The translations under genes and the position numbers were made by a program. A stretch of 64,000 nt of DNA from Bradyrhizobium mercantei (GTDB lineage: Bacteria > Pseudomonadota > Alphaproteobacteria > Rhizobiales > Xanthobacteraceae), in NCBI RefSeq assembly GCF_001982635.1, contig NZ_MKFI01000007.1, positions 504,501-568,500 of the forward strand, read 5' to 3'. Positions 26,203 to 34,851 of the stretch are shown here, in pieces. A model generated the notes under the pieces. It had not been told where the DNA came from. It searched no databases and saw nothing but the letters and a program-made list of their open reading frames with translations. Positions within the stretch are counted from its first letter, which is position 1. The number at the start of each line of letters is the position of its first letter.

Positions 26203-27633
26203 ATGGCTTGGGATATCGTGGCGTCCGGCTCCGGAAGATGTCGTGCCTCAACCGCCGATCGCGGCGTTAGACCGGCACGGGTCGCGTTGCTGGCGTTCGT
26301 CGTTGCCTTTCTCCCGCTGCCCGCGACGGCGTTCCCGCTCGGCGGCGACCAGACCGTGCTGCCCGCCGGCACCGAATTTTCCGAGGACGCGCTGGCGCGG
26401 CCGCGCGAGCTGTTTCACTCCGAGGCGATGGGCGGGCGAAAATCCTATCTGGTCAATCTCGGCGATCTCGCCTTCAACTCGCCGTCCATCCTCGGCGGCA
26501 AGGCGCGCCAGGCCGAGATGAGCTGCGGCACCTGTCACGTCAACGGCGCATCGAACCCGAAATTGTTCGTTCCGGGCGCATCCTCCCGCCCTGGCACCTT
26601 CGACACGACGAGCCTGGTGTTCAACGCCAAGACGTTCAACAGCATCCTCGATCCGGTCAGGATTCCGAGCCTGCGGGGCGCCCGCTTCCTCTCACCCTAC
26701 GGGCATGACGGGCGCATCACCTCGCTGCGCGAGTTCGTATATAATGTCATCGTCAATGAGTTCTCCGGTCCAAAGCCCAGCGACGCGGTGCTCGACGGCC
26801 TCGTCGCCTATATCAACGACATCGACTTCCTCCCCAATCCGAAGATTGCACCCGGCGGCAGGCTCGGCACGCAGGCCAGTGTCGAGGAACGGCGCGGCGA
26901 GCAGCTGTTCTTCAAGCCGTTCCCGAAGCAGGCCGAGCTGAGCTGTGCCGGCTGTCACATTCCGGCTGGAACCTTCAACGATCAGGTGCGTCACGACGTC
27001 GGCTCGGGCGGACTGGTCAAGACCCCGACCCTGCTGAACGCCAACTTCAATGCCCCGTATTTTCATGACGGCCGCTACGACAGTTATGAGCAGGTGGTCG
27101 AGCATTTCGATCGCGTGTTCGACCTCGAGCTGTCGACCCAGGACACGCAGGACCTCGTCGCCTATCTGAATGCCGTCGGCGACGGCGAACGTCCCTTCGA
27201 CAAGGACGGCGTCGTGCTCCGGATGAAGGAAGTGCTCGAGCTATCGAGCGTGCTCGAGGTCGCGATCCCGGCCGCCGATACCGCGGTGGTGTCACTGGCC
27301 GTGACCGGGGTCGGCGCCGAACTGCGTGAATTGACCGAGCACGTCCCCGACATCAGGAACGTTTCGGTCGGCGGCAAGGACGAACGGCTGGCGGCGCGCG
27401 CGATCCTGAAGGACCTCGTCCTCACCTTGCGCCGCATCGATCTCGAGGTCGCGGCCGGCCATATCGACGAGGCGATGACCGAATACCGCAAATTTGCCCA
27501 GCTGGTGAATTTCGACGTTCCCGTCGCCCTGAAAAAGGCCGAGCCCTGGTCGCTGTTCAACAGCAACGTGCATCAGTCGCATTACACGGCGCTCGGCCGG
27601 CTGCTGCCGGTAACGAGCCGGCAATCGCAATAG
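26203..27633 (+). CDS. Di-heme cytochrome c peroxidase-like protein with C-terminal extension
   Basis: A protein of 476 residues with an N-terminal hydrophobic export segment (ALLAFVVAFLPLPATAFPLG). Heme-binding motifs are CGTCH (108-112) and CAGCH (248-252). The CCP/MauG-type core spans about 55-330, with PSLRGARFLSPYGHDGRITS and FNAPYFHDGRYDSYEQVV carrying likely distal ligands. About 130 residues of helical extension follow, which ordinary CcpA (about 330 residues) lacks. It is a paralogue of the protein at 30738-32114. The start is uncertain; an internal start nearer the signal segment is possible. Confidence 0.85.
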   Translation: MAWDIVASGSGRCRASTADRGVRPARVALLAFVVAFLPLPATAFPLGGDQTVLPAGTEFSEDALARPRELFHSEAMGGRKSYLVNLGDLAFNSPSILGGKARQAEMSCGTCHVNGASNPKLFVPGASSRPGTFDTTSLVFNAKTFNSILDPVRIPSLRGARFLSPYGHDGRITSLREFVYNVIVNEFSGPKPSDAVLDGLVAYINDIDFLPNPKIAPGGRLGTQASVEERRGEQLFFKPFPKQAELSCAGCHIPAGTFNDQVRHDVGSGGLVKTPTLLNANFNAPYFHDGRYDSYEQVVEHFDRVFDLELSTQDTQDLVAYLNAVGDGERPFDKDGVVLRMKEVLELSSVLEVAIPAADTAVVSLAVTGVGAELRELTEHVPDIRNVSVGGKDERLAARAILKDLVLTLRRIDLEVAAGHIDEAMTEYRKFAQLVNFDVPVALKKAEPWSLFNSNVHQSHYTALGRLLPVTSRQSQ

Positions 27634-27638
27634 CGCAG

Positions 27639-28325
27639 TCACTGCGAGGCCGGTGGTTCAACCCATACGTCGCTCTGCTGGATCCTGCGGATCAGCGCCT
27701 GCGGATCGAATTTGCGCAAACCTGCGGGAATTTTGAAGCTTTGTGCCGGCTGGGGCTCGTCGCGGATGTGATCGGCGGCGATCAGCGTCCCATCCGCGGT
27801 CTTGATCTGCACCGGAAACCTGCGCTCGCGGTCGATCCAGGCGACAAAGCCGGCCCCGGCCGGCGCCGTGACGCGATAAACGTCCGTGTCGCGGCCCGAA
27901 ATCGCTTCCGCGCCCTCGCGCTGGCAATGCCACGTCGCGGGATCGACCGGCGCGGCCAGCTGCGCAATCGCCTGCCATTGCCGGCAGGGATCGCCTGGGT
28001 CGACCGGAACGAACATCTGGGTCAGCGGACTGGACTGCCGCGCCTCCATGAAAACACGCGCGCCGGGACGAACGAAATACGCCGCGGGCCTTCCCGCATC
28101 GATCAGGAAGAAGCCGTCCGGCAACGCCTTTGCCTCGATCCGCGCCTTCTGTTGCGAGACGCGCAGCGTTCCCAACGCGGTTGACGTTTCGTCCTTCCGC
28201 GCGACGAGGTCGGCGGAAAACTGCTGCGCCGTGGCCGGCACCGGAGCATTGCCCAGGAGAGCAATGGCAAGCAGGCCGGCTGCCGTGCTCCTGCTCATCG
28301 AGCACGTCTTCTCGTTACGCTTCAT
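27639..28325 (-). CDS. Hypothetical exported protein
   Basis: A protein of 228 residues with a signal peptide (AAGLLAIALLGNAPVPATAQ). The mature part is mostly beta (FSADLVARKDETSTALGTLR, ARIEAKALPDGFFLIDAG, FVAWIDRERRFPVQIKTADG), reminiscent of LolA/LolB-like or DUF4412-type barrels, but I cannot place it securely. Two Cys (CRQWQ, WHCQREG) might form a disulfide. ATG 28325 has a GGGA about 10 bases before it; ATG 28298 would also keep the signal. It is convergent with the di-heme gene (5-base gap). Confidence 0.7.
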   Translation of the reverse strand: MKRNEKTCSMSRSTAAGLLAIALLGNAPVPATAQQFSADLVARKDETSTALGTLRVSQQKARIEAKALPDGFFLIDAGRPAAYFVRPGARVFMEARQSSPLTQMFVPVDPGDPCRQWQAIAQLAAPVDPATWHCQREGAEAISGRDTDVYRVTAPAGAGFVAWIDRERRFPVQIKTADGTLIAADHIRDEPQPAQSFKIPAGLRKFDPQALIRRIQQSDVWVEPPASQ

Positions 28326-28368
28326 CGCATGGTCCCAGTCGATCAAATGGTGGCAGGCAAAACGTGAC

Positions 28369-28401
28369 GGCGCCGACCGAACCAATGGTTCGATCGGCGC
28401 C
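28369..28401 (-). terminator. Hairpin after the second phosphoesterase
   Basis: GGCGCCGACCGAACC and GGTTCGATCGGCGCC (one wobble pair) surround a 3-base loop, 44 bases beyond the stop of the minus-strand phosphoesterase gene at 28445. On that strand it is followed by GTCACGTTTTGCC. It also lies just upstream of the exported hypothetical gene. Confidence 0.5.
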
Positions 28402-28444
28402 GGTCTTGGTTGGGATCAAGAACTCGTGCTGGACGAGCGCCCGA

Positions 28445-30499
28445 TCACTCGGTGTAGGACAGCGTGACCGGCTTGCTGAAGTCGAACGCGTCGAACATGT
28501 CAGAGAGAGCCGGGCTGTTGGTCGGGACGTACTCGTTGTTCTTCGAGTAGCTCGGGTTCGGCAGGTTGTCGCGGCTGCGGTTCGTGAGCGGCTGGAGAGC
28601 CCAGTTGCGCTCGATGAACTTCAGCAGCGAAACGTGGTCGGCGTAGTTGTGGTTGACCTTGCCGCCCGTCGAATAGGGCGAGAGGATCAGGGTCGGAATG
28701 CGCGGTCCGTCGCCGAAGAAGTCGATCGACTGCTGGTAACCGGAGTCCCAGTAGCCGCCGGCCTCGTCCCAGGTGATGAAGACGGCGGTTTCCGCCTTCA
28801 GCTCCGGATTGTTGTCCAGCGCGTTGAGCACGTTCAGGACATAGGCCTCGAACAGGTCAACCTTCGAGCTCTGCGGATGACCGTCGAGCAGACCGTCCGG
28901 CTTGCCGAACGACACCGCAGGCAGCGTGTTGCCCTGGATCGCCGTGATCAGATCGGCAGTGTCCTTCATGTGAGCCTGACGCACGGCCGGGTTGGCCATG
29001 ATCGAGGTCGCATACTGGAACGGATTGCAGATCTGGCAGTAGGCGACGCCGAGCGCGTGCGCCGGATCGGCGACCGCAGCGGCGCTGAGGTTGGGGTTCG
29101 ACGGATTGGCGGCAACCGCGGCATTGGAAAGCGCCACGGCGTCGTTGAACGCACCACCATAATACGCCCAGGAGATGTTCTTCTCCATCAGCGCATCACC
29201 GATCGTGCGAACCGACGACGGCGGAACGTTGCTGCCACCCGACAACGCGCCGTTCGGCAGATAGCCGGGGTTGACGTTGTTGAGCATGTAGTAGTGGTTG
29301 GGCTTGCAGTTCGGCTCCGCCGCGTACGGCAGATTGTTGAGATAGGTGACGATCGGCTTCACGCCGGGCTGGAACACGTCCGAGCAGTTGCTCCAGTTGC
29401 CGTCGACGGTATAGCGGTTGACCGAGCCCGCGACCGGATTCGGGTTGGCGATGGCGGTCGCCGGCGGCGTCACCGGATTGCCCTTGCCGTCGCTCCAGAA
29501 GGCCGCATCGCCGGTGCCGAGCATGAAGTGGTTCGCGCCGGTGCCGCCATGGAACGACTGGTGGAAGTTGTCGCTCAGGGTGAAGCGATCGGCCAGCATC
29601 TTCAGCACCGGAGCCTGACCCTGCTGGGCATTGTAGAAGCCCATCGAGTTGGCCATGCTCTTGTTCGACGACGAATAGGTCGCCATCACGAACGGGAACA
29701 GGTCGTTCAGGCAGCCCGAATTGTTCTTCTTCGTGGCGTTGGCCGCGCTGCAGTCTTCCTGCTGCCAATCCTGATAGAAGCGGTGCGTCGAGTCGCCGGT
29801 GTAGTCGTCGTCGCTGATCTGCTCGCCCTGCAGCTGGAACGGTCCGTTGAGGCCGCCGGCGCCGGGAATGCGGGTATCCAGCACGCCGGTCGGCAGGCCG
29901 CTGAAGCCGGTGGTGAGAATGTCGAGATCGGCCGGGTCCATGTCCTTCTCGACGCTGGCCTCGGCGATCGTCTTGAACGGGGCGCCGGTGTCGCTCTGCG
30001 CGGTCGGCGTGCCGTTGGTGTTCGGCTGCGGCATCAGGTTGGTCGCGTTATAGGGCGACTTCGAGATGACGGGCGCGCCGATATAGTACAACGGCTGGCC
30101 AGCGACCGAGGCCTGCTGCGCCTGGGCGAAGTTCGGGCCCGGCGTGCCATCCTCGTTGACGATGCCCTTCGACAGCAGGTTGGAGATGGTCTGCCCCTTG
30201 CCCTTCGGCTTGTAGATACCGAAGGTGTGATCGAGGCCGCGGTTTTCACCGATCAGGATGATGACGTGCTTGATCGGCGAAGCGGTCTTCACGCCGTGAT
30301 CGCCGTCGCCATGATGGCCATTGTCATGCTTCGCACGATCGCCCTCTTCGTGCGCCTGGTGATTGTGATGCGAGCGCTTGTCCCAATCACTGCGACCGCC
30401 CGGATAGTGAGCGGCATATGCGGCTGTTGCGACGAGCACCGATGACGCGATGCAGAGCGCGGTGCTGGTTCGCCAGTGCTTTTTGTAATTCAAACTCAT
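28445..30499 (-). CDS. Exported phosphoesterase family protein (second paralogue)
   Basis: A protein of 684 residues with a signal peptide (TALCIASSVLVATAAYAAHY). A His-rich stretch (HHNHQAHEEGDRAKHDNGHH) precedes the catalytic motif IKHVIILIGENRGLDHTFG, where ENR replaces the ENHS seen in the other copy. The C-terminal motif is VFITWDEAGGYWDSGYQQ, followed by GPRIPTLILSPYS. Start 30499 has GAGG 8 bases upstream; the longer open frame lacks a signal at its start. It is most similar in layout to secreted acid phosphatase/phospholipase C proteins and is a strong candidate T2SS substrate. Confidence 0.86.
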   Translation of the reverse strand: MSLNYKKHWRTSTALCIASSVLVATAAYAAHYPGGRSDWDKRSHHNHQAHEEGDRAKHDNGHHGDGDHGVKTASPIKHVIILIGENRGLDHTFGIYKPKGKGQTISNLLSKGIVNEDGTPGPNFAQAQQASVAGQPLYYIGAPVISKSPYNATNLMPQPNTNGTPTAQSDTGAPFKTIAEASVEKDMDPADLDILTTGFSGLPTGVLDTRIPGAGGLNGPFQLQGEQISDDDYTGDSTHRFYQDWQQEDCSAANATKKNNSGCLNDLFPFVMATYSSSNKSMANSMGFYNAQQGQAPVLKMLADRFTLSDNFHQSFHGGTGANHFMLGTGDAAFWSDGKGNPVTPPATAIANPNPVAGSVNRYTVDGNWSNCSDVFQPGVKPIVTYLNNLPYAAEPNCKPNHYYMLNNVNPGYLPNGALSGGSNVPPSSVRTIGDALMEKNISWAYYGGAFNDAVALSNAAVAANPSNPNLSAAAVADPAHALGVAYCQICNPFQYATSIMANPAVRQAHMKDTADLITAIQGNTLPAVSFGKPDGLLDGHPQSSKVDLFEAYVLNVLNALDNNPELKAETAVFITWDEAGGYWDSGYQQSIDFFGDGPRIPTLILSPYSTGGKVNHNYADHVSLLKFIERNWALQPLTNRSRDNLPNPSYSKNNEYVPTNSPALSDMFDAFDFSKPVTLSYTE

Positions 30500-30737
30500 T
30501 GTCGACCTCAGGGTGTTTGCGGTTAGCAACACACACTGCTTAGTGCGACAGTATGACGCATGCTTTTCGCTTACGTGAAAGCACGCGAGAAATTTCGAAA
30601 CGTTCAAAGAATTTCTGCGGAGACATCCACTGCAGCATGCAGCATCTCCACGATTCGACCTTTCAACTGGAGATCGAAAATCGATTGCGCGATCCATGCA
30701 ACGACGCCGACCGCAAATGCACTACAATACAGCTAAA

Positions 30738-32114
30738 TCAGTGCGAAACGTGCCTGGAGCGCATCACCTCGCGAAGCGCAGCATAATGCTGGTCATGCAC
30801 GCCCTGATTGAATAGCGACCACGGCTCGGCACTGGCCAACAGCGCAGGAACGGCAGCGGCCATCAGATTGCGATAATTCCTGAACTCGGCCGCAGCGTCG
30901 GCGTTGCGTCCTTCCGCAACCGCCATCTCTACGCGCCGCAGCGTGAGCACGAGCTCCTTGAGTCCGTTGCGCGCCAAGACACGCTGCTGCTCGCCGCCCG
31001 ATACGCTGGTGTTCTTGCGATCGGGATATTGCTCGGTCAGTTCGCGCAGCTCGCGGCCGATCGTATCGACCGCCAACGCAACGATGTCCTTGTCGCCGGC
31101 AGGAATCGCGGTCGCAAGCACCGTCGAGAAATCGTTGATCTCTTTCAGAGTTGCACCGGCACCGTCGCGCTCATAGGGCTGCACGCCATCGCCGACGGCC
31201 GTGAGATAGGCGACGAGGTCGCCCTTGTCCTGCGCCGAGAGCTCGAGCTGAAAGGTCCGGTCGAAATAATCGACGACCTGGTTGTAGTTGTCGAAGCGGC
31301 CATCGTGAAAATACGGCGCATTGAAGTCGGCGTTGCGCAGCGTCGGCGTCTTGAACAGGCCGCCCGAACCGACGTCGTGCTGCTGGTGATCGACGAAGCC
31401 GGACGACGGAACATGGCACCCTGCGCAGCTCAGCGCAGGATCATGCGGGAACGGCTTGGTGAACAGCGCTTCGCCGCGGCGCTCCGCGTCGGTGATCTTG
31501 CCGGCGAGCCGTCCGGCGGGACCCAGGCTCGGATTGGGCAGGAAATCGACGTCGTGAAGATAGGCCACGATCGCATCGAGCGTGGCCGGCGACGGCTCGG
31601 GTCCGGCGAACTCGCTGGTGATGACGTTGTGGACGAAGTCGCGCAGCGAGGCGAACCGGCCGTCGGCGCCATAGGGCGCAAGATAGCGCGTGCCGCGCAG
31701 GCTCGGGATACGCACGGGATCGAACGCCAGATTGTTGGCCTTCGGATTGAACAGCGGACCGGTGGTGTCGAACGTGCCGGGCCGGCTCGACATCTTCGGC
31801 ATGAAGAACTTGGCGTTGTTCGCACCATTGACGTGGCAGGTACCGCAGCTCACGCCGGCCTGCCGCGCTACTTCGCCGAGCAGCCCCGGCGAATTGAAGG
31901 CGAGATCGCCGAGATTGACCAGATACGACTTGGCGCCGGTCCGCTCGGACTGGAACACCTCGCGCGGCTTGTCGAGCGCATCCTCGTTCAGCTCGGTCGC
32001 CACCGGCAGCACCGTCTTGTCACCGTCGACCGGAAACGCCACAGCGCGCCCGAGCAGTGCAAGGGCGAAGACACCGGAGAGCAGCGCAGCCAGACGCAGG
32101 TGAAGCGAGGTCAT
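30738..32114 (-). CDS. Di-heme cytochrome c peroxidase-like protein
   Basis: A protein of 458 residues with a signal peptide (LAALLSGVFALALLGRAVA). Heme motifs are CGTCH (90-94) and CAGCH (230-234). It aligns along its length with the protein at 26203, sharing KSYLVNLGDLAFNSP, ARQAGVSCGTCHVNGA and EPWSLFN near the C-terminus, so the two are paralogues. Its start overlaps the imelysin stop by ATGA (32111-32114), so the two are cotranscribed and translationally coupled. The role may be periplasmic peroxidase or a redox partner in metal uptake. Confidence 0.87.
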   Translation of the reverse strand: MTSLHLRLAALLSGVFALALLGRAVAFPVDGDKTVLPVATELNEDALDKPREVFQSERTGAKSYLVNLGDLAFNSPGLLGEVARQAGVSCGTCHVNGANNAKFFMPKMSSRPGTFDTTGPLFNPKANNLAFDPVRIPSLRGTRYLAPYGADGRFASLRDFVHNVITSEFAGPEPSPATLDAIVAYLHDVDFLPNPSLGPAGRLAGKITDAERRGEALFTKPFPHDPALSCAGCHVPSSGFVDHQQHDVGSGGLFKTPTLRNADFNAPYFHDGRFDNYNQVVDYFDRTFQLELSAQDKGDLVAYLTAVGDGVQPYERDGAGATLKEINDFSTVLATAIPAGDKDIVALAVDTIGRELRELTEQYPDRKNTSVSGGEQQRVLARNGLKELVLTLRRVEMAVAEGRNADAAAEFRNYRNLMAAAVPALLASAEPWSLFNQGVHDQHYAALREVMRSRHVSH

Positions 32115-32896
32115 CGCGCCTGGGCCTCCAGGGTCGGGCGCTGCAGCCCGAGCTTTGCCGAGGCACTCTGCAATGCAATGACCAGTTCTTCGCTGGTCTG
32201 GCGCAGGTCGGCGATATTGACATGCGGCAGGTCGGGCGTGGCGACGATCGCCTCGAGCTGCTCGATCCGGTTCGTCACCATTTCATCGAGCTTGCCGTCG
32301 ACCGTGTTGAGCGCGGCGGAGAAGATCGTGTGGTACGCGAAGTCGATGCCCGCGATATTGTTGCGCATGTCGTCGAGCGAGGTGCCGCTGATCCGCGACT
32401 CGCCGCCATCGGCCTTGCTCTCGCCGACTTCGTAGGCGAGCCGCACGGTGCCGTCGAGCAGACCCTGCGGGGTCAGCTTGATGTCCTTGAGCTTGCCGTG
32501 AAGATCATTGAGGTGCTCGACAAGACCGGTCGCATCAGTGGCTACGTCGGTGCTGCCGGCACCGAACAGCTTGGCCTCGATCGCGTGGAACCCGCTGTCC
32601 GCGTTCGGCCAGGCGTCGATCTGCGCATCGAGTTCGGGCACGAAGCCCGCGGTGAACACCTCCGAGCGCTCCCAGCCGGCGCGCGCCGACAACCAGGCCT
32701 TCTTTGCACCGGGCAAGTCCGCCGCAGCGGCGTGCTCGCGCAATGCACGCGCGCCTGCCAGCGCACTGGCAACGCCCTCGATCAAATACGGCCGATAGCG
32801 CTCGGCGCCGTCCTCGAGAGCGCCCGCGTTCGCGGCGTGCATGCCTGTCGACGCTGCCAGCAAAGCCAGGCACGCCGCCACTCGCATCTTGTGCAT
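32111..32896 (-). CDS. Imelysin-family (M75, EfeO-like) periplasmic protein
   Basis: A protein of 261 residues with a signal peptide ending near ANAG (24). The imelysin signature GxHxxE is present as GFHAIE (His104, Glu107). The helical domain continues to DFAYHTIFSAALNTVDGKLD. Imelysin-like proteins (IrpA, EfeO/EfeM) bind metal and act in iron uptake rather than proteolysis. ATG 32896 is taken; TTG 32902 is an alternative. Coupling to a di-heme cytochrome gene is a recurrent arrangement for this family. Confidence 0.85.
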   Translation of the reverse strand: MHKMRVAACLALLAASTGMHAANAGALEDGAERYRPYLIEGVASALAGARALREHAAAADLPGAKKAWLSARAGWERSEVFTAGFVPELDAQIDAWPNADSGFHAIEAKLFGAGSTDVATDATGLVEHLNDLHGKLKDIKLTPQGLLDGTVRLAYEVGESKADGGESRISGTSLDDMRNNIAGIDFAYHTIFSAALNTVDGKLDEMVTNRIEQLEAIVATPDLPHVNIADLRQTSEELVIALQSASAKLGLQRPTLEAQAR

Positions 32897-33141
32897 AGTC
32901 AAACCCAGTCATCTGCCACGAAGGGCTCGCGGCACGTAACGGAGCGAACTATTGTCGGTATCCTATGCGGATTTGTGACAGCGCAGACTTTTTGTCGCAC
33001 CTTTTCTGCTTCGTCATCGTCGATGACGATCACAATCTCGCAAACGCATCGCGCCGTTGCCGGTCGATTGAAAATGCACTGTTCAACGCGCGCGAGTTGT
33101 TGCAACACAGAGCGTGTACGCGTCACACTTGTCCCGCCACC

Positions 33142-33633
33142 ATGCAGATCGATCGCGAAGTTCTTTATTTCATCGGAGCTTACGGCGCGCTTTGCGTGCT
33201 GTGCTGTGCCGTCGCGCTGATCGATCTTCGCCACGGTATCATTCCCGATGGGCTAAATCTCGCAATCGCCGCGCTCGGGCTCGCCAACGTCGTCATTACG
33301 GATGGAACGAGCGCGGCCTTCAGCGCGATGGCGATCGCCGGCCTCGTCGGCATCCTGTTCTGGCTCTTGCAGCGTCTCTACTTCGCCGTGCGGCATGTGG
33401 ACGGGTTGGGACTCGGCGACGTCAAGTTTCTTGCCGCCGCGTCGATCTGGGTCGGCGCGATCGGAATTCCGACCTTGCTGCTGATCGCGGCACTCGCAGC
33501 GCTTGGTGTTGCCGGCGGCCTGCAACTGGCGGGACGCGAGATGAAGCGCCAGACGTCGATCCCGTTCGGTCCCTTTCTGGCGCTCGGGCTTCTCGTGACG
33601 CCGGCCTTGCAGAGCTGGCTGGGATTGAACTAG
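33142..33633 (+). CDS. gspO: Type IV prepilin peptidase, short form (A24 family)
   Basis: A protein of 163 residues, almost entirely membrane helices. Catalytic aspartates fit D28 in LIDLRHGIIPD and D93 in the GLGLGDVKF motif. The N-terminal methylase domain of full-length GspO/PilD is absent, as in CpaA-type enzymes. ATG 33142 follows a purine-poor leader; the frame is open further 5', but the added residues are not membrane-like. It ends 10 bases from the convergent gspN and most likely cleaves the prepilin leaders of GspG-K encoded next door. Confidence 0.87.
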   Translation: MQIDREVLYFIGAYGALCVLCCAVALIDLRHGIIPDGLNLAIAALGLANVVITDGTSAAFSAMAIAGLVGILFWLLQRLYFAVRHVDGLGLGDVKFLAAASIWVGAIGIPTLLLIAALAALGVAGGLQLAGREMKRQTSIPFGPFLALGLLVTPALQSWLGLN

Positions 33634-33643
33634 GTACGCGACC

Positions 33644-34291
33644 TCACATCTGGCGCCGAGCGGCCAACGGTTTCCGCTCGGTGCTGACCGGAACGAGGCG
33701 GGCATCGCCGCTCTCTTCGCCGCCGGGCTGGGGCAATGTCAGCACCGCCGCCTGCTCGTCCTTCTGCATCGTGGCTTCGCGCCCGTTGATCGACCGCAGC
33801 TTCCATCCCTGGAACTCGTCGCCGACCTTCAGCCGCAGCGCGGTCTTGTTCGACTGATCGAGAAAGATCCCGAAGCTTTCATCATCTCCCGTGATGGTGC
33901 CGACCAGCGACAGCGGCGGCGGCTCGATCGCGACCTTGCGCGGCGGCGGCGGTGGCGCCTTGGTGACTTCCGGCTCCGCGACCACCGCGGGCGGCGGTCG
34001 CCGCGATGGCGAGAACACCGGGCGGTCGCGCGTGTTGGACAGCGTCTTGAGCGGAATGCCCCACAGCGGATTGGCGCTGAGCGGCCGCGGCGTCGGGGCC
34101 GGCGCGGGCGCCACCCGGACCGACGTCACCGGTTCGGACGGCGGCGGCGAACTCAGCGCCGGTCCGCCCAAACGGGTATCGTCGAGCAGCCCGCCGTCCA
34201 GTGCATCACCGGCCCGATCAGGCACGGCAGCCGGCGCCGAAAAAGCCGACACCGCCAACAGCACGATGGTCGCTGCGAAGCGTCGCATCAT
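33644..34291 (-). CDS. T2SS GspC/GspN-like periplasmic protein
   Basis: A protein of 215 residues with a signal-like N-terminus (FAATIVLLAVSAFSAPAA), a Pro-rich linker, then a homology-region fold as in GspC/PilP: LSLVGTITGDDESFGIFLDQ, LRLKVGDEFQGWKLRSING. Homologues near rhizobial gsp operons are usually labelled GspN. No PDZ domain is present. ATG 34291 has GAGGAG upstream and overlaps the gspM stop. It probably bridges the inner-membrane platform and the secretin, replacing GspC, which is otherwise missing from the operon. Confidence 0.75.
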   Translation of the reverse strand: MMRRFAATIVLLAVSAFSAPAAVPDRAGDALDGGLLDDTRLGGPALSSPPPSEPVTSVRVAPAPAPTPRPLSANPLWGIPLKTLSNTRDRPVFSPSRRPPPAVVAEPEVTKAPPPPPRKVAIEPPPLSLVGTITGDDESFGIFLDQSNKTALRLKVGDEFQGWKLRSINGREATMQKDEQAAVLTLPQPGGEESGDARLVPVSTERKPLAARRQM

Positions 34292-34851
34292 TTGGCTCCT
34301 CGCCATTGTCCGGAGACGCCGAGCAAGACGCGCAGCTTGCCGGGATCGGCGCCCTTGGCGGCCTCGTCGGCGACGGGCTGCACGACCAGCTGGTCGATGA
34401 ACAGGAACGGCATGCCGGCTTCGAGATCGTAAAGCACCTGCTGCAACTGCGCCTGCTCGATCTCGCTGCTCGCGACCATGCTGATGAAGCCGGCCTTGGC
34501 CGGCGCGTTGGGAACGTCAAGCTGCGTCGACAACACGTTGCCGCCGGCCTTGATCACCGCGCCCGATACGCGCTGCAACAAGGTGGCGCCGGCAACCGTG
34601 ACGGTCGCCCCTTCGAGGTAGGCGGAGCCGGTCGGCATCGCGGGCTGACCGGGCGCGGTATTCGCCTTGGATCGTCCCTCCAGCTGCTCCAGCATTCCGG
34701 CCGACGCCGCGACGTCGCTGCGCAGTCCGATGATATCCGAGAGCGACGAGATCACGACAAAGAGCAGCAGCACGAACAGACCGAGATAGCTCGCGGTCGC
34801 GACCAGTGGCGAGGTGCTGACGGCGGTCAGCGATCGGGATGCTGCGCTCAT
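34288..34851 (-). CDS. gspM: T2SS protein GspM (GspMb type)
   Basis: A protein of 187 residues with one N-terminal membrane helix (ASYLGLFVLLLFVVISSL), a coiled-coil stretch and a ferredoxin-like periplasmic domain (AGFISMVASSEIEQAQLQQV, PFLFIDQLVVQPV). This matches the GspM/PilO family in size and layout. The start overlaps the gspL stop (ATGA at 34848-34851). It is part of the inner-membrane platform with GspL and GspF. Confidence 0.85.
   Translation of the reverse strand: MSAASRSLTAVSTSPLVATASYLGLFVLLLFVVISSLSDIIGLRSDVAASAGMLEQLEGRSKANTAPGQPAMPTGSAYLEGATVTVAGATLLQRVSGAVIKAGGNVLSTQLDVPNAPAKAGFISMVASSEIEQAQLQQVLYDLEAGMPFLFIDQLVVQPVADEAAKGADPGKLRVLLGVSGQWRGAK

Noticed and set aside
32970..32985. 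Pho box upstream of the imelysin gene
   Set aside because: A single CTGTCAC half-site is present, but no second half at the required 11-bp phase on either side.
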